The translations under genes were made by a program, and so were the position numbers. From Opitutus sp. GAS368 (GTDB lineage Bacteria; Verrucomicrobiota; Verrucomicrobiia; Opitutales; Opitutaceae), in assembly GCA_945861235.1 (NCBI GenBank), contig CAMATV010000097.1, positions 1 through 9,422 on the forward strand: a stretch of 9,422 bases of DNA, written 5' to 3'. Under the pieces are notes generated by a model. The model did not search any database, had not been told where the DNA came from, and saw only the letters and a list, made by a program, of their open reading frames with translations. Each line of letters begins with the position of its first letter. Positions within the stretch are counted from its first letter, which is position 1. Below, piece by piece: positions 1 through 6,282 of this stretch.

Positions 1-240
1 GAAGCCGTCAAGAGCTGGGGCTTCACCTGCATCGGCGGCGACAACGCACCCTACCTCTGGATCAACACCGGGCGCGATTCGTGGGAATTTTTCGATCTGT
101 TGCTCAATAGCGCCCAAGTCGTCTGCACGCCCGGCGCCGGCTTCGGCAAATGCGGCGAGGGCCACGTGCGCATCAGCGCGTTCAACTCGCGGGAAAATGT
201 TATTACGGCCCTCGCCCGCATCAGCGCGGTGCTGAAGTAG
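1..240 (+). CDS. dapL: LL-diaminopimelate aminotransferase, C-terminal part (5' end outside window)
   Basis: This is the last 79 codons of a gene that starts before the window; the stop is TAG at 238-240. The product is a PLP-dependent class I/II aminotransferase that converts tetrahydrodipicolinate directly to LL-2,6-diaminopimelate in the cytoplasm, feeding lysine and peptidoglycan synthesis and bypassing the acyl-DAP route. The visible peptide carries the family's C-terminal landmarks in order: GGDNAPYLW, DSWEFFDLLL, TPGAGFG, and the end motif RISAFNSRENV, whose arginine corresponds to the substrate-carboxylate-binding arginine of fold-type I aminotransferases. The catalytic lysine lies in the missing part. 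DapL occurs in plants, Chlamydiae, Verrucomicrobiota and some other bacteria, which fits the suggested lineage. I am confident of the family and fairly confident of DapL over a generic aminotransferase. Confidence 0.88.
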   Translation, partial: EAVKSWGFTCIGGDNAPYLWINTGRDSWEFFDLLLNSAQVVCTPGAGFGKCGEGHVRISAFNSRENVITALARISAVLK

Positions 241-269
241 GAGCCCGCCGGGAAGCGATTCAATAAGCC

Positions 270-290
270 AACGCTCGCCAATGGGGCGTT
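270..290 (+). terminator. possible stem-loop after dapL
   Basis: About 30 bases after the dapL stop, 270-276 can pair with 284-290 (AACGCTC with GGGCGTT read inward, including one G-U pair), leaving a 7-base loop. There is no T-run behind it, so it is not a classical intrinsic terminator. It may still separate dapL from the toxin-antitoxin genes that start at 338. The rest of 241-337 shows no clear promoter; a TTGACG at 302-307 has no correctly spaced -10 box. Confidence 0.25.
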
Positions 291-337
291 GTGCCCACCG
301 CTTGACGCACCGCCACGTTACCCCAAAGGTATAACCA

Positions 338-577
338 ATGAGCACCGCCACCGTGAAAGAGCTGCGCCACGAGTTCCCCCGCGTCTATGCCGCCGCGCGC
401 CGCGCGCCTGTAAGCATTACGAAACAGGGCAAGGTCATCGGCACCTTCGATGCCACTCCCGCGCCGGACTCCGGTTGGGCGCCGCCTGATTTCACCGCCC
501 GCAGCCGCGCCATCCTCGGCGGCAAAAAGCGCGCGATCGACATCGTGAAACTTTGGGCCGGGCAAGCCAGCCGGTGA
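338..577 (+). CDS. Phd/YefM-like antitoxin of a PIN-toxin pair
   Basis: This 79-residue protein starts MSTATVKELRHEFPRVYAAA and continues with VSITKQGKVIGTF. That is the layout of the Phd/YefM (prevent-host-death) antitoxin fold: a strand and helix that build the DNA-binding N-terminus, then a beta-hairpin with a 'V.IT..GK.I' pattern. The C-terminal half (from about residue 45, including FTARSRAILGGKKRAIDIVK) is the part expected to wrap around and block the toxin. The ATG at 338 has an AAAGGT sequence eight bases upstream, one of the few plausible ribosome binding sites in this window. Its stop overlaps the toxin start (GTGA at 574-577), so the two are translationally coupled, and the pair probably represses its own promoter as such modules usually do. 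The family call rests on pattern recognition; partner and arrangement support it strongly. Confidence 0.78.
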   Translation: MSTATVKELRHEFPRVYAAARRAPVSITKQGKVIGTFDATPAPDSGWAPPDFTARSRAILGGKKRAIDIVKLWAGQASR

Positions 578-1020
578 GCGATTACGCCGACACCTCGTTC
601 CTTGTTTCGCTGCATCTCGCGATCGACGTAAACCACACCCGGGCGGCGCGATTCGCCCGCAGCTGGACCACGCCGCCGCACCTACCGCTTACCGACTACG
701 GTACCTACGAGGCGACGAACGCTCTGATGCAGCTCGTCGCCCGCCGCCAGCTCTCGCTCACGGAAGCGAGCGCCTTGGTGCGCGAAATCGCGGTCGGCCA
801 GACGACCGGAATTTTCCGCCACGCGGCGCTCGATCACCCGGCTTGGCTGCGCCGCGCGCATGAACTCGCCGTCACGATCACCCCGATCGCGAACGTGCGC
901 GCACTCGACCTGCTCCACGTCGCCTCCGCCCAACTCCTCGGCCGCACGCGCCTTTTGACCTTTGACGTGAATCAGCGCCGCGCCGCGCGCGCCGCCGGTT
1001 TGAGCGCGCCGGAATTGTGA
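574..1020 (+). CDS. PIN-domain toxin (VapC-like ribonuclease)
   Basis: The product is about 148 residues and is a predicted metal-dependent ribonuclease of the PIN fold, acting in the cytoplasm on RNA when freed from its antitoxin. The four acidic positions of the active site are visible: D6 in YADTSFLVS, E46 in YEATNAL, D112 in ALDLLHVASA, and D131 in LLTFD. The spacing and the 'LDLLHVA..LLG...LLTFD.NQR..A.AAGL' ending are typical of a VapC-like subgroup often paired with Phd-type antitoxins. I chose the GTG at 574 because it overlaps the antitoxin stop as GTGA and places YADTSFL at the N-terminus. An ATG at 553 in the same frame would add seven residues lying inside the antitoxin gene. All catalytic residues are present, so the toxin looks intact. 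The RNA target cannot be read from the sequence. Confidence 0.85.
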   Translation: MSDYADTSFLVSLHLAIDVNHTRAARFARSWTTPPHLPLTDYGTYEATNALMQLVARRQLSLTEASALVREIAVGQTTGIFRHAALDHPAWLRRAHELAVTITPIANVRALDLLHVASAQLLGRTRLLTFDVNQRRAARAAGLSAPEL

Positions 1021-1043
1021 AACGAGCCGGCCCCACCCCCGCC

Positions 1044-1130
1044 TCACTTATCGAGGCCGACTTTCTTCAGCAGCGCTTGGAACCGCGGATCGGCCCTCAA
1101 TTCATTATAGATCGGATCGACCTTCAGCCA
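1044..1130 (-). pseudogene. 3' remnant of a lost gene (C-terminal tail of a TPR/kinase/cyclase-type protein)
   Basis: Read on the minus strand, this piece encodes 28 residues, WLKVDPIYNELRADPRF followed by QALLKKVGLDK, then TGA (1044-1046). Such a tail (hydrophobic-L-VDP-..-LR-DPRF-..-LL...GL) is characteristic of the C-terminus of large TPR-containing signalling proteins such as Ser/Thr kinases, adenylate cyclases and winged-helix regulators in Verrucomicrobiota and relatives. Upstream of it in this frame the peptide is unrecognisable and meets a stop within about 25 codons, with no plausible start, so the body of the gene is gone. The piece lies between the toxin gene and the 3' end of the lipoprotein gene. 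I infer a deletion or recombination scar. The parent family is recognised only from the tail motif. Confidence 0.6.
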
Positions 1131-1231
1131 ACAGCAAAAGAGTAAAGGATAACGAATCCGGAGAACTCTTGGGAGTACCCCTCGGCAACGACTGTGCCGC
1201 CTCACTGCAAAGCCAATTAACCCTTAAGCGG
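1131..1231. other. intergenic stretch, no gene seen
   Basis: This stretch joins the gene remnant to the end of the lipoprotein gene and is visibly less GC-rich than its surroundings. Near its end, a 5-bp inverted repeat (1218-1222 with 1230-1234, loop of 7) straddles the lipoprotein stop codon. It is too weak to call a terminator. No convincing reading frame, RNA gene or promoter is visible. Confidence 0.4.
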
Positions 1232-1858
1232 TTATTTTCCGCTGCGGGCAATACCACCGGCGACATCGTCGGTCAACGCGCCCACCGCCTTGCTGAGCTG
1301 CGCGACCAAAGCGGCCTCACTCTTGCCGTCCCAACGCAGGTCGCCGGGCTGCACTTCGCCGCGCGCGACCACCTTGGGTGGGCTACCCGTCGTCGCGAGC
1401 TCCCAGACTGCACGAAAATGAACGGCCCCATTGGCTCCGCCTTCACAGGCCAGCACGCGCACCACCAGAGTGAAATCGGGATCCCCTTCAGTCGCGCGGA
1501 CTCCGGCCGCCAGCACCGCTCCCGCCGCACCCCGCCCGACGAGGTCTTCGCGCAACACCCGACCAATCCCCAGCTCCAGCGGCTCACCCCACCGGGCAAA
1601 TTCACGAAACTCAATCTCGTGTTCGCCGCGACGCACAATGATCGGCTTGGCCTTGATATAGCTCGCCAGCTCCACCTGCCGCAAATGCACCACCGGAGCT
1701 TTGCCGGCCGGTGCTTGCGGTGGCGCACTCATCATCGCCGACAACACAAAAAACCGCGTCGGGTCAGGCTGGGCCTGCGGCACCAACGAACACGAACTGA
1801 GCAAAAGCCCGCCGGTGACCACCAGCAGACCCAGACAAAATTTTGCGCGCGCGTTCAT
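1232..1858 (-). CDS. PqiC/YmbA-like ABC-transport auxiliary lipoprotein
   Basis: The product is about 208 residues and begins with a lipoprotein signal: a basic start (MNARAKF), a hydrophobic stretch (LGLLVVTGGLLL) and a lipobox LSSC whose cysteine is residue 23. The mature part starts SLVPQAQPDPTRFFVLS, the 'P...YL/FVLS' pattern of the PqiC/YmbA (DUF330) family, and goes on to a PVVHLRQVELASYI segment and a conserved WGEPL..GI.RVL.EDL block. In the family this lipoprotein sits on the inner face of the outer membrane and receives or anchors the periplasmic MCE tube. I chose the ATG at 1858; a GTG at 1867 would add three residues. It is the last gene of the operon, 42 bases after the MCE gene, with no obvious ribosome binding site. 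The residue next to the lipid-modified Cys is Ser, which would fit outer-membrane sorting by E. coli rules. Confidence 0.83.
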   Translation of the reverse strand: MNARAKFCLGLLVVTGGLLLSSCSLVPQAQPDPTRFFVLSAMMSAPPQAPAGKAPVVHLRQVELASYIKAKPIIVRRGEHEIEFREFARWGEPLELGIGRVLREDLVGRGAAGAVLAAGVRATEGDPDFTLVVRVLACEGGANGAVHFRAVWELATTGSPPKVVARGEVQPGDLRWDGKSEAALVAQLSKAVGALTDDVAGGIARSGK

Positions 1859-1900
1859 GGTAGACACTCGGGTGGGCTTCAGGGTGGCAGGACAATCAAA

Positions 1901-2950
1901 TTACTTCGGCTGCTTCTTGCCAGTCAGGAGCGAACTAGGATTCCGCTCGAGAAAATCCGCGAGGCGCGTCACCGCGGCCGCCGCCTCGTTCAGTTGCGAC
2001 AACGTGCCGACGACCTCCTCACCCAGTCCACTGTGCGACGCGAGAAACCTCCGCGTCGCCGTCGCCGCATCATTGAGTGAACTCACCGCCACCTTCGCCT
2101 GGGTCAGCGTCTCGGTCAGCTCCTTGCCCGCTGGTCCGACGTGCGCGTCAATCTTCGCGACGACTCCGCGCAACTCGGTGATCGCACCGTCGAGATTCAC
2201 GAAGGTCTTTTTCATTTCCGGCATACTCGCAACCTCCTCCACCCTTTGTCCGGTTTTCTTCCATTGCTCGGCGACGCCTTTGAGATCGAGTCCGGCGAGT
2301 TGCTTGCGGCCATCACCCAACAGGCCGGTGATCTCGCGCGACAGTCCGGCAAAATCCACTTTTTTCAGATTGGCCAGAATTTCACTCGCGCTCGACTGAA
2401 ACGCGGAAATCGCCGAGGGCACCGCCGGTACCGAAACGTATTTCAGCTCCGTCGTGCGGTTGTCAGCCGGATAGTTCTTGGGGTCCAAGAAATCGAGTTC
2501 CACAAACAACAGTCCCGTCGCGAGACCCTGCACCCCGAGTTGCGCTCGCAGGCCCCGATCCACCAACGTCTGCAACTCCCCGCGATCGGCGACGTCGATC
2601 GCCGCACCCTTCGTATCCGTCATCTTGTCCTTGCTGAACTCACACACGACCGAGACGACCGAAAAATTCCGTTTCTCATCATAGCGGACGCCGAGATCGA
2701 CCACGCGCCCCACGGGCACACCGCGCAACTTCACCGGCGAACCCAAGGTCAGACCGTGGATCGACTCGTCGAAATACACCACGAACCGCTGCGGTTTCGC
2801 AAAAAAGCTCACTCCGCCAAACGTCAACAACGCGATCACGGCCAGCGCAAACGCGCCGATGACGAAAGTGCCGATGATGGCTGGGCTGACCTTGGTTTTC
2901 ACGGATAAGAGGGCGGAGCTAAACGTTTCGCGGGCAACGGGGGAAGACAT
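1901..2950 (-). CDS. MlaD-like MCE domain protein, periplasmic lipid-transfer subunit
   Basis: This 349-residue protein has a short cytoplasmic N-terminus, one membrane segment at about residues 24-50 (IIGTFVIGAFALAVIALLTF), and a single MCE domain starting near residue 55. The MCE hallmark YFDESIHGLTLGSPVKLRGV is at about 59-78 and is followed by PVGRVVDLGV. MCE proteins form hexameric rings that shuttle phospholipids or other hydrophobic molecules between the membranes. After the MCE domain comes a long helical C-terminus (about 185-340) rich in Ala, Leu, Glu and Lys heptad-like spacing. It ends LADFLERNPSSLLTGKK, a tail seen in MlaD/PqiB-type proteins associated with PqiC-like lipoproteins. 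The C-terminal helices are much longer than in E. coli MlaD (about 180 residues) and could form a tube across the periplasm. The ATG overlaps the ATPase stop by one base (TAATG), which implies coupled translation. Confidence 0.88.
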   Translation of the reverse strand: MSSPVARETFSSALLSVKTKVSPAIIGTFVIGAFALAVIALLTFGGVSFFAKPQRFVVYFDESIHGLTLGSPVKLRGVPVGRVVDLGVRYDEKRNFSVVSVVCEFSKDKMTDTKGAAIDVADRGELQTLVDRGLRAQLGVQGLATGLLFVELDFLDPKNYPADNRTTELKYVSVPAVPSAISAFQSSASEILANLKKVDFAGLSREITGLLGDGRKQLAGLDLKGVAEQWKKTGQRVEEVASMPEMKKTFVNLDGAITELRGVVAKIDAHVGPAGKELTETLTQAKVAVSSLNDAATATRRFLASHSGLGEEVVGTLSQLNEAAAAVTRLADFLERNPSSLLTGKKQPK

Positions 2951-3741
2951 TACTGCGGCAACAAATCTCCCCGGCGCAAAAATTCCGTCACGCGGGGATC
3001 ACGGCTGCGCACGGCGAGTTCGCGCGGTTTACCCTCGGCAATGATGCCCTGCTGCGCGCGGTCGAGCATGATCACGCGGTCCGCGATATCGAAAATCGAC
3101 GCCAGCTCGTGCGAGACCACCACGATAGTCGTCCCAAACGTCTCGCGGATCTGCAAAATCAGCTCGTCGAGCTTCCGCGACGTCACCGGATCCAATCCGG
3201 CCGACGGCTCGTCGAAGAAAACGATCTCCGGATCGAGCGCCAACGCGCGCGCGAGGCCCGCACGTTTCTTCATACCGCCACTGATCTCGGAGGGATAATA
3301 GTCCTCGAATCCCCCGAGCCCGACTTGGGCAAGTTTCAACGAGGCGATCTCCTCAATCTCCCGCCGCGAGAGCGTCGTGTATTCCTCGAGTGGCAGCGCG
3401 ACGTTTTGCCGGAGCGTGAGCGAGGTCCAGAGCGCCCCGGCTTGGAACAACATCCCAAATGTCTTCAACAGGTCCCGCCGCGCCGCCGGGTTGGCATCGG
3501 CAAACGACCGGCCGAAAAACTTCACCCCGCCCGCCGTCGGCGTGTTCAGCCCCACGAGGTGCCGCAATAACGTGCTCTTGCCGCACCCCGATCCACCGAT
3601 GATGAAAAATATCTCCCCGCGCGCGACGGTGAAGGACACGTCCTTCAAAACCACTTTCCCCTCGTAGCCGCACTGCAGCGCGTGCACCTCGATCGCCGCC
3701 GCACTCGCGTTCCCGGCCACTGGATTTTTATTTTCACTCAT
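2950..3741 (-). CDS. MlaF-like ABC transporter ATPase
   Basis: This 263-residue cytoplasmic ATPase powers lipid transport by the MCE system. All nucleotide-binding motifs are intact: Walker A GGSGCGKST at 49-57, Q-loop Q100 in MLFQAGALW, signature SGGMKKR at 154-160, Walker B IVFFDEPSAGLDP from 173, and the switch histidine H211 in VVSHE. The FQ.GALW.SLT..QNVALPL segment and the methionine-containing signature SGGM(K/R)KR are characteristic of the MlaF/Ttg2A subgroup rather than of general importers. The end, RDPRVTEFLRRGDL, matches the MlaF tail that follows the core domain. The ATG lies six bases after the permease stop, and its own stop overlaps the MCE start, so the gene sits in the middle of one operon. 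Confidence 0.92.
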   Translation of the reverse strand: MSENKNPVAGNASAAAIEVHALQCGYEGKVVLKDVSFTVARGEIFFIIGGSGCGKSTLLRHLVGLNTPTAGGVKFFGRSFADANPAARRDLLKTFGMLFQAGALWTSLTLRQNVALPLEEYTTLSRREIEEIASLKLAQVGLGGFEDYYPSEISGGMKKRAGLARALALDPEIVFFDEPSAGLDPVTSRKLDELILQIRETFGTTIVVVSHELASIFDIADRVIMLDRAQQGIIAEGKPRELAVRSRDPRVTEFLRRGDLLPQ

Positions 3742-3747
3742 GGGTGT

Positions 3748-4875
3748 TCACAGTCCCAGCGCATTGAATAACACCGCAAAAACCGCGTCTGCCACAATGA
3801 TCAGGAGCAGCGCCGTCACGACCGCCGAGGTGGCCGCCCGCCCCACGCCAGCCGCGCTGCGCTCGGCCTGCAGGCCCCGCAGACAACCCGACAGTCCGAT
3901 AATAAGTCCGAACGCCGTCGCCTTGATCACGCCCGTCGCCACATCCGACAGATCCACGATCGTCAGCATCTCCGCCCAAAACGCCGTCGGCGGAATCGCC
4001 AGCAACCCAAACGCCACGAGCATCCCACCGGCGATGCCCAGCGCATTCGCATACAAGCCCAGCAGCGGCATCATCACGCCGAGGGCCAACAGCCGCGGCA
4101 GCACCAAAAATTGCACCGGCGGAATGCCGAGCACCTCCAGGGCGTCGATTTCCTCGTTCGCTTTCATGTTGCCCAACGTCGCCGCAAAGGCCGCACCCGT
4201 ACGGCCGGCGAGTACCACCGCCGTCATCACCGCACCCATCTCGCGCACCATCGAAAGCCCGATCAGATCCGCGATGTAAATGTCACCACCATATTGCCGG
4301 AGCACGATCGCTCCCGTGTAGGCCAGCGTCACCCCGACCAATAAACTCACCAGACTCACGATCGGCAGCGCCATCGCGCCACATTGCTGCATCTCGTCGA
4401 AACAATCGCGCCACCGAAACCGGCGCGGGCTGCGCGCCAGCCCGATCGCGCCTAACACACACTCGCCAACGAAGTGCGAAATCGCCTGCGCTTTGGCCAC
4501 AGTATCTTGGGTCGCCAACCCCACACTCGACAAAAAACTCGCCGACCGATCAAACGGCACGCTCGTCTCATGCGATGCCGCCAATTGCGACAGCAAGGTG
4601 CGGATTTTCTCCGGCAACGCTTCCCCGTCGAAATAAGCTCCGCTTCCCCGGCACCACTGCTGCGCCTCAAACAGAAACAGCAGCAGCGAACTGTCCCACT
4701 TCTCGACCCCATCGGTGTGCAACCGCACCCGCGCCGGGTTTTGCGCTCCCCGCAATTCGGCCCACGTCGGCCGTGCCTCCGTGATCTGCCAGGTACCTGC
4801 CAGCCGCACCTCCATAGCATCGCCTTCGGCCGTCACCGAAACGCGCGCATTCATGAGAAGACTAGTCGCAGACAT
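3748..4875 (-). CDS. MlaE-like permease with an N-terminal STAS domain
   Basis: The 375-residue product fuses two parts. Residues about 10-110 form a STAS-like domain (VRLAGTWQITEA, then KWDSSLLLFLFEA, where the DSS at 61-63 sits in the loop that is phosphorylated in classical STAS proteins). Residues about 150-375 are the MlaE permease, with several hydrophobic segments and the family core VREMGAVMTAVVLAGRTGAA followed by the cytoplasmic coupling element GNMKANEEIDALEVLG at 235-250. In E. coli the STAS protein MlaB is separate and binds MlaF; here the fusion probably supplies that role in cis. It is the first gene of the operon. I kept the ATG at 4875; the ATG at 4854 (residue 8) is an alternative that would still retain the STAS domain. 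There is no separate mlaB or mlaC gene in the window. Confidence 0.9.
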   Translation of the reverse strand: MSATSLLMNARVSVTAEGDAMEVRLAGTWQITEARPTWAELRGAQNPARVRLHTDGVEKWDSSLLLFLFEAQQWCRGSGAYFDGEALPEKIRTLLSQLAASHETSVPFDRSASFLSSVGLATQDTVAKAQAISHFVGECVLGAIGLARSPRRFRWRDCFDEMQQCGAMALPIVSLVSLLVGVTLAYTGAIVLRQYGGDIYIADLIGLSMVREMGAVMTAVVLAGRTGAAFAATLGNMKANEEIDALEVLGIPPVQFLVLPRLLALGVMMPLLGLYANALGIAGGMLVAFGLLAIPPTAFWAEMLTIVDLSDVATGVIKATAFGLIIGLSGCLRGLQAERSAAGVGRAATSAVVTALLLIIVADAVFAVLFNALGL

Positions 4876-4937
4876 CTTGCCACTTCACTGGTGACACCCC
4901 CGCCCGCCAAATCAAATCTCTACGCCAACTCCCTTTC
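4876..4937. promoter_or_regulatory. divergent promoter region between the transport operon and the HAD gene
   Basis: These 62 bases separate the two oppositely oriented start codons (ATG at 4875 on minus, ATG at 4938 on plus), so they must carry the start signals for the lipid-transport operon and probably for the HAD-vapBC-recD2 run. I could not find convincing -35/-10 pairs on either strand, nor a strong ribosome binding site. The call rests on gene geometry only. Confidence 0.35.
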
Positions 4938-5594
4938 ATGCCCACTTTTTCCACCATCCTGTTCGACCTCGACGGAACGCTCATCGATCATTTCGCCGCG
5001 ATCCATCGCAGCCACAGCCACACGATGCGCCAACTCGGCCTGCCCGCGCCAACGCTTGCCCAAGTTCGCGCGGCCGTCGGCGGAGGACTCGAACACGCCA
5101 TCGCCACCCTCATCGGGCCCGCGCGCGTCTCGGAGGCTCTCCCCATTTACCGGGCCTACTGGGACGCGACGATGCTCGACGATGTCGTCCTGCTCCCAGG
5201 CGCACGCGAACTCCTCGAATCCTTGCACGCCCGCGGCACCAGGCTCGCCGTCTTCACCAACAAATTCGGCACGTCGTCGCGCCTCATCTGCGCCCACCTC
5301 GGTCTCGCCCCTTTCCTCCACGGCAACTTCGGGGCGAGGGACACCGCTTGGCTCAAGCCCCAACCCGCATTCACCCGCCACGCCCTCAGCCAACTCGCCG
5401 CCCACCCCGCCACCACGCTCCTCGTCGGCGATTCCCCGTTCGACATCGCCGCCGCCCACCACGCCAGCCTCCTTTGCTGGGCTGTCACCACCGGCACCCA
5501 CACCGCCGACGAACTTCGCGCCGCTGGTGCCGACGCCGTATTCGCCGGCCTGCCCGCCGTCGGCGCCGCCCTCGGCCGCGCCCCACACTCTTGA
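4938..5594 (+). CDS. HAD-family hydrolase, phosphoglycolate-phosphatase-like
   Basis: This 218-residue cytoplasmic enzyme belongs to the haloacid dehalogenase superfamily. All four catalytic motifs are present: motif I FDLDGT with nucleophile D10 and acid D12, motif II threonine T107 in VFTNK, motif III lysine K140 in WLKPQP, and motif IV VGDSPFDI with D165 and D169 for Mg2+. A helical cap of about 65 residues lies between motif I and LLPGARELLESL, which makes it a C1-cap enzyme of the Gph/PGMB group. The likely reaction is dephosphorylation of a small phosphate ester such as 2-phosphoglycolate, but substrate cannot be assigned from motifs. The start is fixed by the usual short lead to motif I. 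It is followed after 30 bases by vapB. It has no obvious functional tie to the transport operon opposite. Confidence 0.85.
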   Translation: MPTFSTILFDLDGTLIDHFAAIHRSHSHTMRQLGLPAPTLAQVRAAVGGGLEHAIATLIGPARVSEALPIYRAYWDATMLDDVVLLPGARELLESLHARGTRLAVFTNKFGTSSRLICAHLGLAPFLHGNFGARDTAWLKPQPAFTRHALSQLAAHPATTLLVGDSPFDIAAAHHASLLCWAVTTGTHTADELRAAGADAVFAGLPAVGAALGRAPHS

Positions 5595-5609
5595 CCGACA
5601 CCTTGATAC

Positions 5610-5624
5610 CTACACCGTAGCTAC
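5610..5624. promoter_or_regulatory. possible operator just before vapB
   Basis: The bases directly before the vapB ATG read CTACACCGTAGCTAC: CTAC (5610-5613), its complement GTAG (5617-5620), then CTAC again (5621-5624), so GTAGCTAC at 5617-5624 is a perfect 8-bp palindrome touching the start codon. VapB-type AbrB-fold antitoxins bind short inverted repeats at their own promoter, so this is a reasonable site for autoregulation. The repeats are short and could be chance. Confidence 0.25.
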
Positions 5625-5864
5625 ATGATCAAGACTGCCAAACTTTTTTCCACCGGTGGCTCGCAAGCACTGCGTCTCCCCAAAGAATTCCGCTTCCCCG
5701 GCAAGACCGTCACGCTGCGCCGCACCAAGAGTGGCATCGTCCAGATTCACCCCCACGACGACCTCGAAGAGCGTCGCGCGCGCTTCCTCAAACTCGCCGG
5801 CTCCTGCCCCGGTTTGCCCGACGTTCCTGCTCACACCACCCCTGACCTTCCCCGCGAGCGGTGA
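5625..5864 (+). CDS. vapB: VapB-type antitoxin with AbrB/MazE DNA-binding fold
   Basis: This 79-residue protein starts MIKTAKLFSTGGSQALRLPK, the swapped-hairpin AbrB/SpoVT pattern of VapB antitoxins ('A.LF..G.SQA.RLP..FRF'), followed by VTLRRTKSGIVQIHP. The C-terminal part, from about residue 45 (DDLEERRARFLKLAGS), is expected to bind the toxin's active site. It should repress its own promoter as a complex with the toxin. No clear ribosome binding site precedes the ATG. The stop overlaps the toxin's GTG start (GTGA at 5861-5864), so production of the toxin is tied to translation of the antitoxin. Family assignment is firm from the N-terminus and from the partner. Confidence 0.88.
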   Translation: MIKTAKLFSTGGSQALRLPKEFRFPGKTVTLRRTKSGIVQIHPHDDLEERRARFLKLAGSCPGLPDVPAHTTPDLPRER

Positions 5865-6262
5865 TTTACCTCCCCGACACCAACGCCGTCTCGAATTTCC
5901 TGCGGGGGAACAACCCTGCGCTGACGGCGCGGATGCACCACGAATTCCCCTGCTTGCGCCTCTCTGCGCTCGTAGTGGCTGAACGCGAATTCGGCATTCT
6001 GCACCACCGCTCCGGCCTAAAGTATCGCCGTGCTTTCGAGGCGCTCGTCTCCAGCGTTCCCATCGAGGTTTTTTCCCGGGAAGACGCCTCTCACTACGCC
6101 GGACTCCGGTCTTATTTGGAAAAACGCGGTCAAGGTATCGGCCCGATCGACACCCTCATCGCCGCCCAAGCCCTCCGCCTCGGTGCCACCGTCGTCACTC
6201 ACAACGTTAAGGAATTCTCCCGCGTGCCCGGCCTCCACGTCGAAGACTGGCAGTCCCCCTGA
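5861..6262 (+). CDS. vapC: VapC toxin, PIN-domain ribonuclease
   Basis: This 133-residue protein has the full VapC signature: D6 in YLPDTNAVSNFL, E41 in LSALVVAEREFG, D97 in IGPIDTLIAAQAL, and the end motif VVTHNVKEFSRVPGL followed by HVEDW. Those acids bind Mg2+/Mn2+ for RNA cleavage. Relatives with this ending, such as enterobacterial VapC, cut initiator tRNA in the anticodon stem-loop, but the target here is not shown. It begins with GTG overlapping the vapB stop. The recD2 start follows only 20 bases after the toxin stop, so the helicase may be read from the same message. Nothing suggests inactivation. Confidence 0.9.
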   Translation: MIYLPDTNAVSNFLRGNNPALTARMHHEFPCLRLSALVVAEREFGILHHRSGLKYRRAFEALVSSVPIEVFSREDASHYAGLRSYLEKRGQGIGPIDTLIAAQALRLGATVVTHNVKEFSRVPGLHVEDWQSP

Positions 6263-6282
6263 GACTCCGCGCACTTTTCCCC

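Noticed and set aside
302..335. TTGACG and TATAAC considered as a promoter for the first toxin-antitoxin pair
   Set aside because: The spacing is 22 bases and the -10 candidate would lie over the ribosome binding site and directly before the start codon.
1218..1234. Small inverted repeat at the end of the transport operon considered as a terminator
   Set aside because: The stem is only 5 bp, it overlaps the stop codon and there is no T-run.
1169..2080. Plus-strand open frame opposite the lipoprotein and MCE genes
   Set aside because: It is antisense to two well-supported genes and its His/Arg/Gln-rich content shows no family pattern.
4474..5628. A long plus-strand open frame over the start of the permease and the HAD gene
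   Set aside because: It runs antisense to the STAS-MlaE gene and then out of frame through the HAD gene. The peptide is Pro/Ser/Arg-rich without motifs.
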